Notes: generated by a model from the sequence alone, not told the origin. A DNA stretch of 64,000 nt from Magnetospirillum sp. 64-120 (GCA_001898825.1 MKVK01000008.1:73008-137007), one strand, 5' to 3'; positions 37,912-48,743 are shown, numbered from the stretch's first letter. Numbers and translations are program-made.

Positions 37912-37949
37912 TCAGGTCTTGATTTAACCCCCCGCCACCCCCCATATTT

Positions 37950-38011
37950 TGCACTGCACAAAGGACATGGTGTTTTTGGCAATTATATTAATTTAATTGC
38001 CTGACATGTCA
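37950..38011 (+). promoter_or_regulatory. AT-rich control region of phaZ with three palindromes
   Basis: The 150 bases between cobB and phaZ are strikingly AT-rich for this genome. They hold TGCACTGCA (37950-37958), GGCAATTA-N8-TAATTGCC (37978-38001, perfect 8-base arms) and TGACATGTCA (38002-38011, perfect). The TGC/GCA element resembles sites bound by the PHB-responsive repressor PhaR; the other two are unassigned. Confidence 0.45.
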
Positions 38012-38061
38012 TTTTTGGGTAACAAAACTATCCGTTTGGTCAGTGGGCAGGGGCAGTCCTA

Positions 38062-39345
38062 ATGCTTTATCACCTCCATGAGTTGCAGCACGCGGCTTTG
38101 GCTCCGGTCCGTCTGATGGCGGAAGCCGTGCAGGCCATGTACAGCCATCCCATGATGCCCATGTCCTATACCAGCTTCGGCCGGGCCATGGCGGCCGGCG
38201 CCGAATTGTTGGAACGGACCACACGGCGTTACCCCAAGCCGGCCTTCGACCTGCCCACCACCACCATCGGCGGCCAGGAAGTCCCGGTCCGCGAGGTGGT
38301 GGTTTACGAAAAGCCGTTCTGCAACCTGCTGCACTTCCAGCGCCAGACCGACCGCCGTGATCCCCGCGTGCTGGTGGTCGCCCCCATGTCCGGCCATTAC
38401 GCCACGCTTCTGCGCGGCACGGTGGAAACCCTGCTGCCCGACCACGACGTCTACATCACCGACTGGATCGACGCCCGCGACGTGTCGCTGGATGCCGGAC
38501 CGTTCACCTTGGACGACTACATCGACTACGTGCGTGAACTGCTGCACTTCCTGGGCGCCGACACCCACGTCCTGGCGGTGTGCCAGCCGTCGGTGCCGGT
38601 GCTGGCCGCGGTGTCGCTGATGGCCGAGGACAAGGACCCGCGCCAGCCCAGTTCCGTGGTGCTGATGGGCGGTCCCATCGACACCCGCATCAGCCCGACC
38701 AAGGTCAACAAGCTGGCTACCGACAAGCCGCTGTCGTGGTTCGAAAACCATGTCATCAACACCGTGCCCTTCGTCCATGCCGGGCGCGGCCGTCGGGTCT
38801 ATCCGGGCTTCCTGCAATTGCAGGGCTTCATGAGCCTGAACCCGGAACGCCATGCCGGCGAGCACATCAACCTGTTCCACAATCTGGTGCGCGGCGACGG
38901 CGATTCGGCGGAAAAGCACCGCGAATTCTATGACGAATACCTGGCGGTGATGGATCTGCCGGCCGAGTATTACCTGAACACCATCCAGAAGGTGTTCATC
39001 GAGCACCAGTTGCCCGAGGGCAAGTTCCATTATCGCGACCGTCTGGTGCGGCCGGACTTGATTCAGCACACGGCGTTGATGACGATTGAAGGTGAGAAGG
39101 ACGACATTACCGGCATCGGCCAGACCGAAGCCGCCCACAAGCTGTGCTCGGGCCTGACCGAGGACATGCGCGTCCACCATGTCGCCCCCAAGGTCGGTCA
39201 TTACGGCGTGTTCAACGGCCGCCGCTGGCGCGAGGAGATCTACCCCCATGTCCGCGACTTCATCCGGACCCACGACAAGCTTACCGTTCTGGCGGACAAA
39301 GGCCATGAACGAGTTGAGCCCGGCCGAGTGGGAAAGTCTGTGTGA
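38062..39345 (+). CDS. phaZ: Intracellular poly(3-hydroxybutyrate) depolymerase
   Basis: This 427-residue intracellular depolymerase mobilises stored PHB. It has the i-PhaZ layout: [28 protein letters not shown], and the nucleophile Cys174 in [12 protein letters not shown], where extracellular enzymes have Ser. [11 protein letters not shown] and the His in [17 protein letters not shown] also match. There is no signal peptide. The C-terminal 40 bases overlap the YcgN gene, and the last 13 residues differ from the usual ending, perhaps because of that overlap. phaC, phaA and phaB are not in the window. Confidence 0.93.
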   Translation: MLYHLHELQHAALAPVRLMAEAVQAMYSHPMMPMSYTSFGRAMAAGAELLERTTRRYPKPAFDLPTTTIGGQEVPVREVVVYEKPFCNLLHFQRQTDRRDPRVLVVAPMSGHYATLLRGTVETLLPDHDVYITDWIDARDVSLDAGPFTLDDYIDYVRELLHFLGADTHVLAVCQPSVPVLAAVSLMAEDKDPRQPSSVVLMGGPIDTRISPTKVNKLATDKPLSWFENHVINTVPFVHAGRGRRVYPGFLQLQGFMSLNPERHAGEHINLFHNLVRGDGDSAEKHREFYDEYLAVMDLPAEYYLNTIQKVFIEHQLPEGKFHYRDRLVRPDLIQHTALMTIEGEKDDITGIGQTEAAHKLCSGLTEDMRVHHVAPKVGHYGVFNGRRWREEIYPHVRDFIRTHDKLTVLADKGHERVEPGRVGKSV

Positions 39346-39709
39346 CGGCTGCGGCAAATGCTGCCTGCACAAGCTTGAGGACGAAGACACCGGCGAGATC
39401 CATTACACCAATGTGGCCTGCCGGCTGCTGAACACCGTGACCTGCGCCTGCAAGGACTATCCCAACCGGCGCGATCACGTGCCGGATTGCGTCCAGTTGG
39501 ATGCCGGCAAGGTGGAGTCCTTGCATTGGCTGCCGTCCACCTGCGCCTATCGGCTGGTGGCGGCGGGCAAGCCCTTGCCGTGGTGGCATCCCCTGGTCAG
39601 CGGCAGCAAGGAAACCGTGCATCAGGCCGGCGCGTCGGTGCGCGGCCGCAGCATCACCGAAAGCCGCGCCGGTCCCCTGGACCGACACATCGTCACATGG
39701 CCGGCTTAG
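39305..39709 (+). CDS. YcgN family cysteine-cluster protein (UPF0260)
   Basis: This 134-residue protein has two Cys-rich patches, [15 protein letters not shown] at residues 12-26 and [17 protein letters not shown]. It belongs to the CxxCxxCC zinc or Fe-S binding family. The function is unknown. The ATG at 39305 lies inside phaZ, a 41-base overlap, and its stop overlaps the YgjP-type gene, so all three are probably co-translated. The normal start of the family (E-x-W-E-x-L-C-D-x-C) fixes the start. Confidence 0.9.
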   Translation: MNELSPAEWESLCDGCGKCCLHKLEDEDTGEIHYTNVACRLLNTVTCACKDYPNRRDHVPDCVQLDAGKVESLHWLPSTCAYRLVAAGKPLPWWHPLVSGSKETVHQAGASVRGRSITESRAGPLDRHIVTWPA

Positions 39710-40398
39710 AAGACCTGGAAGTGGACGTGGACGGCCGCCCGGTGGCGGTCACGGTGCGCCGTTCGCCGCTGGCCCGGCGCATGTCGCTGCGGGTCGACGC
39801 GGTGCGCGGCGTCGTTCTGGTCCTGCCCAGTCGCGGCCGGCTGGCCGATGCCCGGCAATTTTTGTTGTCCCATGGCGATTGGCTGCGCCAGCGTCTGCAA
39901 AAGCTGCCCGATCGCCAAGCTTTGGGTATCGGCCAGACTGTTCCGCTGCTGGGGGTTGCGCATGCGGTGCGCCATCGTCCCGACACCAGACGCGGCGTGT
40001 GGGTGGAGGCGGGCGAAATCCATGTCTCGGGGCAGCCCGAGCACGCCTCGCGCCGGGTCGGCGACTTCCTGCGGGCCGAAGCCCGGCGGCTGATGGTGGT
40101 CAAGGCCCACGATCTGGCGGCGCGCATCGGCCGCAAGCCGTCGCGCATCACCGTCAAGGACACGGTGTCGCGCTGGGGGTCGTGCTCGGCCCAAGGCGCC
40201 ATCGCGCTGTCCTGGCGGCTGGTGATGGCGCCAGGTTTCGTCTTGGATTACGTTGTCGGCCACGAAGTGGCGCATCTGGCGGAACTGAACCATTCCCCAG
40301 CCTTCTGGGCCATTGTGCAATCGCTGGGTGTGGACCACCATGGCGGTCGCGTTTGGCTCAAGGCGCACGGGGCGTCGCTACACCGGTTTCAGCCCTGA
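39697..40398 (+). CDS. YgjP-like M48/DUF45 zinc metallopeptidase
   Basis: This 233-residue soluble protein has the zinc motif H189-E-V-A-H193 followed by [11 protein letters not shown]. Upstream [27 protein letters not shown] is the DUF45 hallmark. Family members are minigluzincins, often encoded beside restriction systems or as single genes; the substrate is unknown. The start at 39697 overlaps YcgN by 13 bases. The frame opens at 39487 within YcgN. Confidence 0.88.
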   Translation: MAGLEDLEVDVDGRPVAVTVRRSPLARRMSLRVDAVRGVVLVLPSRGRLADARQFLLSHGDWLRQRLQKLPDRQALGIGQTVPLLGVAHAVRHRPDTRRGVWVEAGEIHVSGQPEHASRRVGDFLRAEARRLMVVKAHDLAARIGRKPSRITVKDTVSRWGSCSAQGAIALSWRLVMAPGFVLDYVVGHEVAHLAELNHSPAFWAIVQSLGVDHHGGRVWLKAHGASLHRFQP

Positions 40399-40410
40399 TC
40401 ACAAAATTAT

Positions 40411-40442
40411 ATTCTGCATAACAGAATTAATTCAATATTCTG
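40411..40442 (+). promoter_or_regulatory. Candidate operator before the Bcr/CflA efflux gene
   Basis: The inverted repeat ATTCTG-CATAA-CAGAAT (40411-40427) is followed by a further half-site ATTCTG at 40437-40442. All lie in an AT-rich 75-base gap directly before a drug-efflux gene. A TetR- or MarR-type repressor site is plausible; no such regulator is adjacent. Confidence 0.45.
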
Positions 40443-40473
40443 GAATGCCTGTTGTCGTAGAGAGTCCTTGCTC

Positions 40474-41685
40474 ATGGCCGCCGAAGTTAACCGTCCCGAC
40501 CCCACCAGTTTCAAGGTCACCGCCTTGCTGACGGGGCTGGTGGCCTTCGGCCCGGTCTCCACCGACCTGTATCTGGCGTCGCTGCCCGACATGGGGCGCT
40601 ATTTCGGCACCAGTGTCGAGATGGTGCAGATGACGCTGTCGGTGTTCCTGTTGGGATTCGCCGTCGCCATGCTGATCTATGGCCCGCTGTCCGACCGCTT
40701 CGGCCGGCGCCGGGTGATTTTGGGCGGCGTCGTCATCTATGTGGTCGGCTCGCTGGCCTGCATGGTGGCGCCGACCATCGAAGCCTTGATCGCCAGCCGC
40801 TTCCTGCAGGCGGTGGGCGCCTGCTGCGGGCCGGTGGTCAGCCGGGCGGTGGTGCGCGACGTCTATCCCCGCGAGCAGGCGGCCAAGGTGATGAGCTACA
40901 TGGCCTCGGCCATGGCTTTGGCGCCCTTCGTCGCCCCCTTGTTGGGGGGCTGGTTCCACACCTTGTTCGGCTGGCGGTCCAACTTCATCCTGCTGCTGCT
41001 GTTCGGCCTGATCCTGCTGGCCGGGACCTGGCGCTGGCTGGGGGAAACCAATTCCCATCCCGACCCGCATGCGCTGTCGCCGCTGCGCATGGCCGGCAAC
41101 TACCGCACGCTTTTGGCCGATCGTCAGGTCTTGGGCTATGTTGCGGTGGTGTCGACCACCTTCGCCGGCATGTTCAGCTTCATCTCGGGCTCCAGCTTCG
41201 TGCTGATCGACGTCTTGGGGCTGCCGCCGGCTTATTTCGGCTTTGGCTTCGCCGTGGTGGTGGCCGGCTACATGGTCGGCGGCTTCGTCGCCGGCAAATG
41301 GACCCAGCGGGTGGGCCTGGACCGCATGATCGGCTTCGGCGTCGCCGGTGTCGCGGTGACCGGTGGCGTCTGCATGACGTTGGCCTGGATGGGGGTGCAA
41401 AGCCTGCCGGCGTTGTTGCTGCCCTTGATGTTCTTCTTCATGGCGGGGGCCACCGTCATTCCCAACGGCAGCGCCGGGGCCATCGCGTCCCATCCGCGCA
41501 TGGCCGGCGCCGCCTCGGCGTTGCTGGGCTTCGTGCAGATGGTCAGCGGCTCGGTGGCCGGCTGGATCCATTCCACCAGCTTCGACCATTCCACCCGGCC
41601 GTTGGCGACCTTGACCGGGTGCATGGGGCTGGCCGCCTTGGCGGCTTACTGGCTGTTGGTCAAACGGCGCGATCAGGCCGCCTGA
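40474..41685 (+). CDS. Bcr/CflA-family MFS drug exporter
   Basis: This 403-residue permease has twelve hydrophobic segments. Family signatures are VSTDLYLASLPDMGRYF in the first loop, GPLSDRFGRRRVIL (motif A) and FLQAVGACCGPVVSRAVVRD (motif C region). Bcr/CflA members export bicyclomycin, chloramphenicol, sulfonamides or dipeptides. The ATG at 40474 is preferred to the TTG at 40468. The 3' end overlaps the convergent MFS gene by 13 bases. Confidence 0.92.
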   Translation: MAAEVNRPDPTSFKVTALLTGLVAFGPVSTDLYLASLPDMGRYFGTSVEMVQMTLSVFLLGFAVAMLIYGPLSDRFGRRRVILGGVVIYVVGSLACMVAPTIEALIASRFLQAVGACCGPVVSRAVVRDVYPREQAAKVMSYMASAMALAPFVAPLLGGWFHTLFGWRSNFILLLLFGLILLAGTWRWLGETNSHPDPHALSPLRMAGNYRTLLADRQVLGYVAVVSTTFAGMFSFISGSSFVLIDVLGLPPAYFGFGFAVVVAGYMVGGFVAGKWTQRVGLDRMIGFGVAGVAVTGGVCMTLAWMGVQSLPALLLPLMFFFMAGATVIPNGSAGAIASHPRMAGAASALLGFVQMVSGSVAGWIHSTSFDHSTRPLATLTGCMGLAALAAYWLLVKRRDQAA

Positions 41686-42890
41686 GCAGCCCGCAGCGAG
41701 CGGTCGTCGATGGGCAGGTGCAACAGCGAAGCGACCACACCCAAGATGGCGGTGCCCATCCACATGACGTCGTAGGACATGGTGGCGTCATAGATGATGC
41801 CGCCCAGCCACGAGCCCAGGAAACTGCCCAGCTGGTGGGTGAAGAACACCACGCCGAACAGCATGCCCAGGTAGCGCGGACCGAAGACGCAGGCGATCAG
41901 GCCCGAGGTCGGCGGCACGGTGGACAGCCACAAAAGTCCCATGGAAGCGGCGAAAGCCAGCAGGGTCACTTCGTTCTTGGGGCCGAAGACGAAGGCGATG
42001 GTGAAGATGGCGCGCAGCAGGTAGATGGCCGACAGCACGTGCTTGGGCCGGTATTTCTGGGACAATTGGCCCATCATCCAGGTGCCGAAGACGTTGAAGA
42101 TGCCGATAACCAGCAAAGCGGTGGCGCCGGCCCCCTTGCTCATGCCGCACAGCGCCAGGTAGCCGGGCAGATGCACGCCGATGAAGGTGACCTGGAAGCC
42201 GCAGACGAAGAAGCCGGCGGCCAGCAGGCGATAGCCGGGATGCTTCCAGGCTTCGCGCAGGGCTTCCTTCACCGTCAGGTCGGCGACCACCGAAAGCGCC
42301 GGGCGCGACGCCTTTTCCCCCTTGTTCAGGATGAAGGCCAAGGGGATCGAGGCCAGCGAGAAGGTGGAGAGGATCCAGATGGTCTGGGTGGCGCCATATG
42401 CCCCGATCATCCATTGCGATAGCGGAATCATCGCCATCATGCCGAACGACCCCAAGGCTTGCGCGGCGCCCATGGCGGAAGTGCGGTGCTGGGGCGCCAC
42501 CGCCCGGCTGACCGGGCCGACCACCACGGAGAAGCTGGTGGCGGCCAGACCGAATCCGGAGACCACGCCCAGGCCGATGGTGGTCATGAGTGCGCCGCCT
42601 GACGCGGTCATGATCATGCCGATGCCAAAGGCCAGCGCCCCCAAGGCGGCGACGCGGGCGGCGCCCCAGCGGTCGGCGGCGGCGCCGGTGAAGGGCTGGA
42701 AGAACCCCCACATCAAGTTATGGACGGCCACCGCCAGGGAGAAGGTGGCCAACGGCCAGTCACGGTCCAGCGACAGCGGGCCGATCAACAGGCCCTGGCT
42801 TTGCCGTGATCCCATGGACACGCTCATCATGGCGGCGCCCGACATGAAGATGGTCAGGACGGCGGGGGTTAACCAGACGGGGCGGCGCAT
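41673..42890 (-). CDS. MFS transporter, monocarboxylate/oxalate-formate-like
   Basis: From the ATG at 42890 the protein has 405 residues and about twelve transmembrane helices. It begins RRPVWLTPAVLTIFMSGAAMMSVSMGSRQSQGLLIGP, and GFFQPFTGAAADRWGAAR holds the motif-A equivalent. The second half shows LPGYLALCGMS and GGIIYDATMSYD, typical of the MCT-like branch for organic anions. The substrate is unknown. The frame begins at a TTG at 42905, which is less likely. It is convergent with the Bcr gene and lies 99 bases after the cytochrome c gene on the same strand. Confidence 0.88.
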   Translation of the reverse strand: MRRPVWLTPAVLTIFMSGAAMMSVSMGSRQSQGLLIGPLSLDRDWPLATFSLAVAVHNLMWGFFQPFTGAAADRWGAARVAALGALAFGIGMIMTASGGALMTTIGLGVVSGFGLAATSFSVVVGPVSRAVAPQHRTSAMGAAQALGSFGMMAMIPLSQWMIGAYGATQTIWILSTFSLASIPLAFILNKGEKASRPALSVVADLTVKEALREAWKHPGYRLLAAGFFVCGFQVTFIGVHLPGYLALCGMSKGAGATALLVIGIFNVFGTWMMGQLSQKYRPKHVLSAIYLLRAIFTIAFVFGPKNEVTLLAFAASMGLLWLSTVPPTSGLIACVFGPRYLGMLFGVVFFTHQLGSFLGSWLGGIIYDATMSYDVMWMGTAILGVVASLLHLPIDDRSLRAAQAA

Positions 42891-42989
42891 GGGCGGATCT
42901 TTCAAGCCGGGATTTATGTCAGCCTGACTCTAGGCAAGGCATGGGCGCTTGCGCAAACCAGAAAGCATAATCGGCCGAAATAAGAAAAT

Positions 42990-43298
42990 CTAACGACCCA
43001 GGCCTTTGATATAGGCGGTGACGTCGTCGATTTCGCGGCGGTTCAGCGAAATGCCGCCCATGGGACGGGCATGGGGCTTGGACAGCGCGGCGCGGATGTC
43101 GGCCACCGAACGGCGGTTGGCGATGGTCTTGAAGGTCGGCGCATCGGACCGTTGCTCGATGTGGCAATCGGCGCACCAGCGGGCGGCCAGTTCGGCGCCG
43201 TTGTCGGCCGAAGGCGGCAAGGCTTCGGCGGGGCCAAGGTCGAAACCCAACAAAACGGCCATGGTCACGGCCACCAGCAACGCCAACAAGCGCATCAT
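42990..43298 (-). CDS. Small periplasmic c-type cytochrome
   Basis: This 102-residue class-I cytochrome c has a signal peptide (MMRLLALLVAVTMAVLLGF onward). The haem attachment site is C-A-D-C-H at about residues 42-46. The axial Met lies in RPMGGISL near residue 80, and the C-terminal helix is EIDDVTAYIKGLG. It should carry electrons in the periplasm. It lies downstream of paaK on the same strand, beyond a GC hairpin, so co-transcription with the paa genes is possible but not shown. Confidence 0.93.
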   Translation of the reverse strand: MMRLLALLVAVTMAVLLGFDLGPAEALPPSADNGAELAARWCADCHIEQRSDAPTFKTIANRRSVADIRAALSKPHARPMGGISLNRREIDDVTAYIKGLGR

Positions 43299-43391
43299 TC
43301 ACCAAAAATTCGGAAATCTTGGCGGCGAAGATGGAGTCTCCGCTGCGCTGCGGCAAGAAAAAATTTGCTCTCACAATGATTTTGGTCAAGG

Positions 43392-43418
43392 GCCGCCCCG
43401 GCTCACCCCCGGGGCGGC
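43392..43418 (-). terminator. GC-rich hairpin after paaK, possible terminator
   Basis: GCCGCCCCG (43392-43400) and CGGGGCGGC (43410-43418) form a 9-bp stem 9 bases beyond the paaK stop. There is no T-tract on the minus strand, so attenuation or mRNA-end protection is as likely as full termination. Confidence 0.45.
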
Positions 43419-43426
43419 AAAGACTG

Positions 43427-44746
43427 TTATTGTTTCGGACGGTTATCGATAACCCGTTTGGCCTTGCCCATGGACCTGGGGATGGAATTGGGGTCCAGCA
43501 CCCGGATCTTGGTGCTGATGCCGATCAGGCTTTTGATGTGGCCGGACAAGGTCTTGGCGATGTCGCCGATGGCGGCGTCGTCCAGGAACATTTCCGGGCG
43601 CGGTTCGACGTTGATCACCACCTGGTCCATGTGGCCGTCGCGGCTGACCTCGATCTGGTAATGGGGCGACAGGCGCACGTCCTTCAGCATCTGTTCCTCG
43701 ATCTGGGTCGGGAAGACGTTGACGCCGCGGATGATCAGCATGTCGTCACTGCGCCCGGTGATCTTGTCCATGCGGCGGAACGACCGCGCGGTGCCGGGCA
43801 ACAGCCGGGTCAGGTCGCGGGTGCGATAGCGGATGACCGGCAGCCCTTCCTTGGTCAGAGTGGTGAACACCAATTCGCCCTGTTCGCCGTCGGCCACCGG
43901 GTCCCCGGTTTCCGGATTGATGATTTCGGGATAGAAATGGTCTTCCCAGATATGGGGGCCGTCCTTGGTTTCGATGCATTCATTGGCCACGCCCGGTCCC
44001 ATCACCTCGGACAGACCGTAAATGTCCACCGCGTCGATGCCGGCGCGCTTTTCGATTTCCTCGCGCATGGCCCCGGTCCACGGCTCGGCCCCGAAGATGC
44101 CCAGCGCGATGGAGGAATCGCGGGGGTCCAGGCCCTGGCGCTCCATCTCGTCCAGCACCACCAGCATGTAGCTGGGGGTGACCATGATGATTTCCGGCTG
44201 GAAGTCGCGGATCAGCTGAACCTGCTTCTCGGTCTGGCCGCCCGACATGGGGATGACGGCACAGCCCAGACGCTCGGCGCCGTAATGGGCGCCAAGGCCG
44301 CCGGTGAACAGGCCATAGCCATAGGCGATCTGCACCTTGTGGCCGGGACGGCCACCGGACGCGCGGATCGAGCGGGCCACCACATTGGCCCAATTGTCGA
44401 TGTCGTTCTGGGTATAGCCGACGACGGTGGGCTTGCCGGTGGTGCCGGAACTGGCATGGATGCGGACGATCTTGTCCATGGGCGTGGCGAACAGCCCGAA
44501 GGGATAGGTCTGGCGCAGGTCTTCCTTGGTGGTGAAGGGGAACTTGGCCAGATCGGCCAAGGTCTTCAAATCGTCGGGATGCACGCCCTTGGCGTCGCAT
44601 TTGGCCCGGTAGTGGGGCACGTTGTCATAGGTGTGACGGACCGACCATTTCAGTCGTTGCAGCTGCAGCGCGGTGATTTCGTCGCGGCTGGCGATCTCGA
44701 TGGGGTCCAGCATGTCGCGCGTCGGCGGGATCAGGCGTTTGCTCAT
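43427..44746 (-). CDS. paaK: Phenylacetate-CoA ligase
   Basis: This 439-residue adenylate-forming ligase activates phenylacetate with ATP and CoA, the first step of the pathway. ASSGTTGKPTVVGYTQND is the P-loop. DIYGLSEVMGPGVANECIETKDG and the C-terminal GRSDDMLIIRGVNVFPTQIEE are PaaK motifs. The length is typical. It is the last of six minus-strand paa genes, 36 bases after paaJ. Confidence 0.96.
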   Translation of the reverse strand: MSKRLIPPTRDMLDPIEIASRDEITALQLQRLKWSVRHTYDNVPHYRAKCDAKGVHPDDLKTLADLAKFPFTTKEDLRQTYPFGLFATPMDKIVRIHASSGTTGKPTVVGYTQNDIDNWANVVARSIRASGGRPGHKVQIAYGYGLFTGGLGAHYGAERLGCAVIPMSGGQTEKQVQLIRDFQPEIIMVTPSYMLVVLDEMERQGLDPRDSSIALGIFGAEPWTGAMREEIEKRAGIDAVDIYGLSEVMGPGVANECIETKDGPHIWEDHFYPEIINPETGDPVADGEQGELVFTTLTKEGLPVIRYRTRDLTRLLPGTARSFRRMDKITGRSDDMLIIRGVNVFPTQIEEQMLKDVRLSPHYQIEVSRDGHMDQVVINVEPRPEMFLDDAAIGDIAKTLSGHIKSLIGISTKIRVLDPNSIPRSMGKAKRVIDNRPKQ

Positions 44747-44782
44747 GGTGAATTCCTCCCGGTGTTTCTTTTGTTTGTTTTG

Positions 44783-45980
<1,198 letters not shown>

Positions 45981-45988
<8 letters not shown>

Positions 45989-46439
45989 GCTTGGCGATCT
46001 CCTCTTCCGGCACGACGTGGCCCGACACCATCCGCGATTGGCCGCGGAACAGGGCGATGACGTCGCCGTTCTGGTTGCTGACCGTGACGTCGTACACGCC
46101 GTTGCGTCCGGCCAGATGGGTTTCCACCGCTTCCGCGATCAGTTCGTCGCCTTCGCGTCCGGCGGACGGATAGACGATGGAACAGCCGGCGGCGACGGCG
46201 TTGGTGTTGTAGGAATTGCAGGCATAGGCGAAGGCGGTGTCGGCCAGGGCGAAGGAATTGCCGCCATGCAGGCTGCCGTGGCCGTTCAGCATTTCCTTGC
46301 GCACCACCATGCGCGCCTTGGCATAGCCGGGGCGGATTTCGGTGATGGTGATGCCCATGGCATGGGCGTTGTGGTCCCTGGGATACATGAAGTCCAGAAC
46401 CAATTGTGCGATCTTCTGGCGCTTGGCGGCGTCAGTCAT
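45981..46439 (-). CDS. paaI: Hydroxyphenylacetyl-CoA thioesterase
   Basis: This 152-residue hotdog-fold thioesterase has [27 protein letters not shown], with the catalytic Asp in the ADTAFA helix. PaaI releases CoA from ring-hydroxylated or otherwise stalled phenylacetyl-CoA derivatives. The ATG at 46439 overlaps the paaH stop by 8 bases. The frame opens at 46505 within paaH. Confidence 0.93.
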
Positions 46440-47949
46440 GGAAGCGTCCTTTCGCGAAAACCAGACGGCGCAGATGGGCGGAAGCGCGATAGCGGTCCTC
46501 GCCATAAGTCCGCGCCAGATTGTCCAAAACCGTCAGAACCCGGGCCAGACCGATGCGTTCGGCCCAGGCCAGCGGCCCCAGGGGATAGTTGACCCCCTTG
46601 GTCATGGCGACGTCGATGTCGGAAGCGCTGGCGACACCCTGATAGACGGTGTCGGCGGCTTCGTTGGCCAGCATGGCCACGGTGCGCATCACCGCCAGTC
46701 CGGGGACGTCGGCGAATACCGACACCGACAGGCCCAAGGCCTGGAAGAAGCCGATGGCGCGATCACGTGCGGCGGCCGAACATTGCCCGGCGGCGGCGAT
46801 GGCGATGCGCTTGGCCGGGCACCAATCCAGCGCCAGATCGAACAGGACCAGATCATCGATGCCGGTGGTGGCGGCCACTTCCGAGGCGGTGCGGCCGTCG
46901 GTCAGCATCAGGGTGACGCCATGCAGGTCGATCATGCCGGCGCCGCCCATGCGGGCCAGGGTCATGCCCGCCTTGGCCGCCAGATCGGCCAGGGCCGAGG
47001 CCGGTCCCAAATCGCCAAGCACATCCAGGGCGGCGGGGGCCTGGCAAGGGGCGGCGGTGGCGGGCAGCGGCTTTTCCGCCCCTTCGGCGTAATCATAGAA
47101 GCCGCGACCGGTCTTCTTGCCCAGCCAGCCGGCTTCCACCAGATCCTGCTGCAGCAGGTTGGGCAGGAAACGCGGATCATTGAAATAAGCCGCGTGGACC
47201 GACCGGGTGACGGCGAAGTTGACGTCGTGGCCGATCATGTCGGTCAGCTCGAACGGCCCCATGCGGAACTGTCCGGCGTCACGCAGCACCGCGTCGATGG
47301 TGGCGATGTCGGCGGCGCCTTCCTGGGCCAACCGCATGCCCTCGGCATAGAACGGCCGGGCGACGCGGTTGACGATGAAGCCGGGCGTGGACTTGCACAG
47401 GACCGGAATCTTGCCCCAGGCGCTGGCGGTGTCGGCGATGGTCTGGGCCAGATCGTCCGGGGTGGCCAAGCCCTTGACCACTTCCACCAGGGCCATGATC
47501 GGCGCCGGGTTGAAGAAATGCATGCCGACCATGCGGGCCGGGTTCTTCAGTACCGAGGCCAAGGCGGTCAGCGACAGCGACGAGGTGTTCGACGCCAAAA
47601 TGCAGTCGGCGCCGGTGATGGCTTCCAGGTTGCGGAACAGCTCGTGCTTGACCTCAAGCTTCTCGACGATGGCTTCGATGACCAATCCCGCCGGGGCCAG
47701 TTGCTCCACAGCGTCGCAGACGGTGATGCGGTCGGCGATGGCGGCGGCGCGGTCGGCATCCAGCTTGCCCTTATTGGTCAGCTTGGCCAGTGCCGCGACG
47801 ATGCTGGCCTTGCCCCGAACGGCTGCGCCGTCGAAGGCGTCGTACAGCAGGACCGGATGCCCCGATTGCGCCGCGACCTGGGCGATGCCGGACCCCATGG
47901 CGCCGGCGCCGACCACGGCGACAACGGCGGTGGTGGAAAGGGCCGCCAT
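46432..47949 (-). CDS. paaH: 3-hydroxyadipyl-CoA dehydrogenase
   Basis: This 505-residue 3-hydroxyacyl-CoA dehydrogenase has its Rossmann loop VVGAGAMGSGIAQVAA at about residues 12-27. ILASNTSSLSLTALA and MVGMHFFNPAPIMALVEVV are the next signatures. A second, C-terminal dehydrogenase-like repeat is present, as usual for PaaH. It oxidises 3-hydroxyadipyl-CoA with NAD. It starts one base after the paaG stop and overlaps paaI, so the genes are coupled. Confidence 0.95.
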   Translation of the reverse strand: MAALSTTAVVAVVGAGAMGSGIAQVAAQSGHPVLLYDAFDGAAVRGKASIVAALAKLTNKGKLDADRAAAIADRITVCDAVEQLAPAGLVIEAIVEKLEVKHELFRNLEAITGADCILASNTSSLSLTALASVLKNPARMVGMHFFNPAPIMALVEVVKGLATPDDLAQTIADTASAWGKIPVLCKSTPGFIVNRVARPFYAEGMRLAQEGAADIATIDAVLRDAGQFRMGPFELTDMIGHDVNFAVTRSVHAAYFNDPRFLPNLLQQDLVEAGWLGKKTGRGFYDYAEGAEKPLPATAAPCQAPAALDVLGDLGPASALADLAAKAGMTLARMGGAGMIDLHGVTLMLTDGRTASEVAATTGIDDLVLFDLALDWCPAKRIAIAAAGQCSAAARDRAIGFFQALGLSVSVFADVPGLAVMRTVAMLANEAADTVYQGVASASDIDVAMTKGVNYPLGPLAWAERIGLARVLTVLDNLARTYGEDRYRASAHLRRLVFAKGRFHD

Positions 47950-47950
47950 C

Positions 47951-48739
47951 TTATTGACCCTTGAAGTCGGGAACGCGCTTTTCCATGAAGGCGGCGACGC
48001 CTTCCTGGTAATCGCTGGTGCGGCCGGCCAAGCGTTGCAGGTCGCGTTCCAGGTCCAGTTGCTGGTCCAGCGTGTTGGTGGAGCTGGCGGCCAGCGCCCG
48101 CTTGATCAGCGCCAAGCCCTTGGTGGGCTGGGTGGCCAGATGGGCGGCGAGCTTCCCCGCCTCGGCCATCAACTGGTCGTCATCGACGCATTTCCAGATC
48201 ATGCCCCAGGCTTCCGCCTGTTCGGCGCTGACCTTGTCGCCCAGCATGGCAAGTGCGGTGGCCCGCGCGTGGCCGACCAGACGCGGCAACGTCCAGGTGC
48301 CGCCCGAATCGGGGATCAGGCCGATCTTGCAAAACGCCTGGATGAAGCTGGCGGAACGGGCGGCCAGCACGATGTCGCAGGCGAAGGCCAGATTGGCCCC
48401 AGCCCCGGCGGCGACGCCGTTGACGGCGCAGATCACCGGCATTTCCAGATTGCGCAGGGTGCGGACCAGCGGGTTATAGCGCTTTTCGATGCTTTCCCCC
48501 AGATCGGGGGCATCCGTCCCCGGCGCCACGGCGCGGTCGGACAGGTCCTGGCCGGCGCAGAAACCGCGCCCGGCTCCGGTCAGCAACAGACAGCGCACGT
48601 TGTTGGCCGGATCCTGGACCTGCTTCAATGCGTCCTTCAGTTCCGCATGCATGTCGGTGTTGAAGCTGTTCAGCCGGTCGGGGCGGTTCAGCGTGATGGT
48701 GGCGACCGAATTGGCGATCTCGAACGAAATGGTGTTCAT
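47951..48739 (-). CDS. paaG: 1,2-epoxyphenylacetyl-CoA isomerase
   Basis: This 262-residue crotonase-fold protein has SFNTDMHAELKDAL, the oxyanion-hole GRGFCAGQDLSDRAV and NGVAAGAGANLAFACDIVLAARSASF. GLIPDSGGTWTLPRLVG carries the catalytic Asp typical of PaaG rather than a Glu pair. PaaG turns ring-epoxy phenylacetyl-CoA into the seven-membered oxepin-CoA. The ATG at 48739 lies 4 bases after the paaF stop. Confidence 0.93.
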   Translation of the reverse strand: MNTISFEIANSVATITLNRPDRLNSFNTDMHAELKDALKQVQDPANNVRCLLLTGAGRGFCAGQDLSDRAVAPGTDAPDLGESIEKRYNPLVRTLRNLEMPVICAVNGVAAGAGANLAFACDIVLAARSASFIQAFCKIGLIPDSGGTWTLPRLVGHARATALAMLGDKVSAEQAEAWGMIWKCVDDDQLMAEAGKLAAHLATQPTKGLALIKRALAASSTNTLDQQLDLERDLQRLAGRTSDYQEGVAAFMEKRVPDFKGQ

Positions 48740-48743
48740 GGGG

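Noticed and set aside
39305-39345. Frameshift at the phaZ end to explain the 41-base overlap with YcgN
   Set aside because: Both proteins are complete: YcgN has its normal N-terminus and PhaZ keeps all catalytic motifs. An unusual but genuine overlap is the simpler reading, although the last PhaZ residues remain odd.
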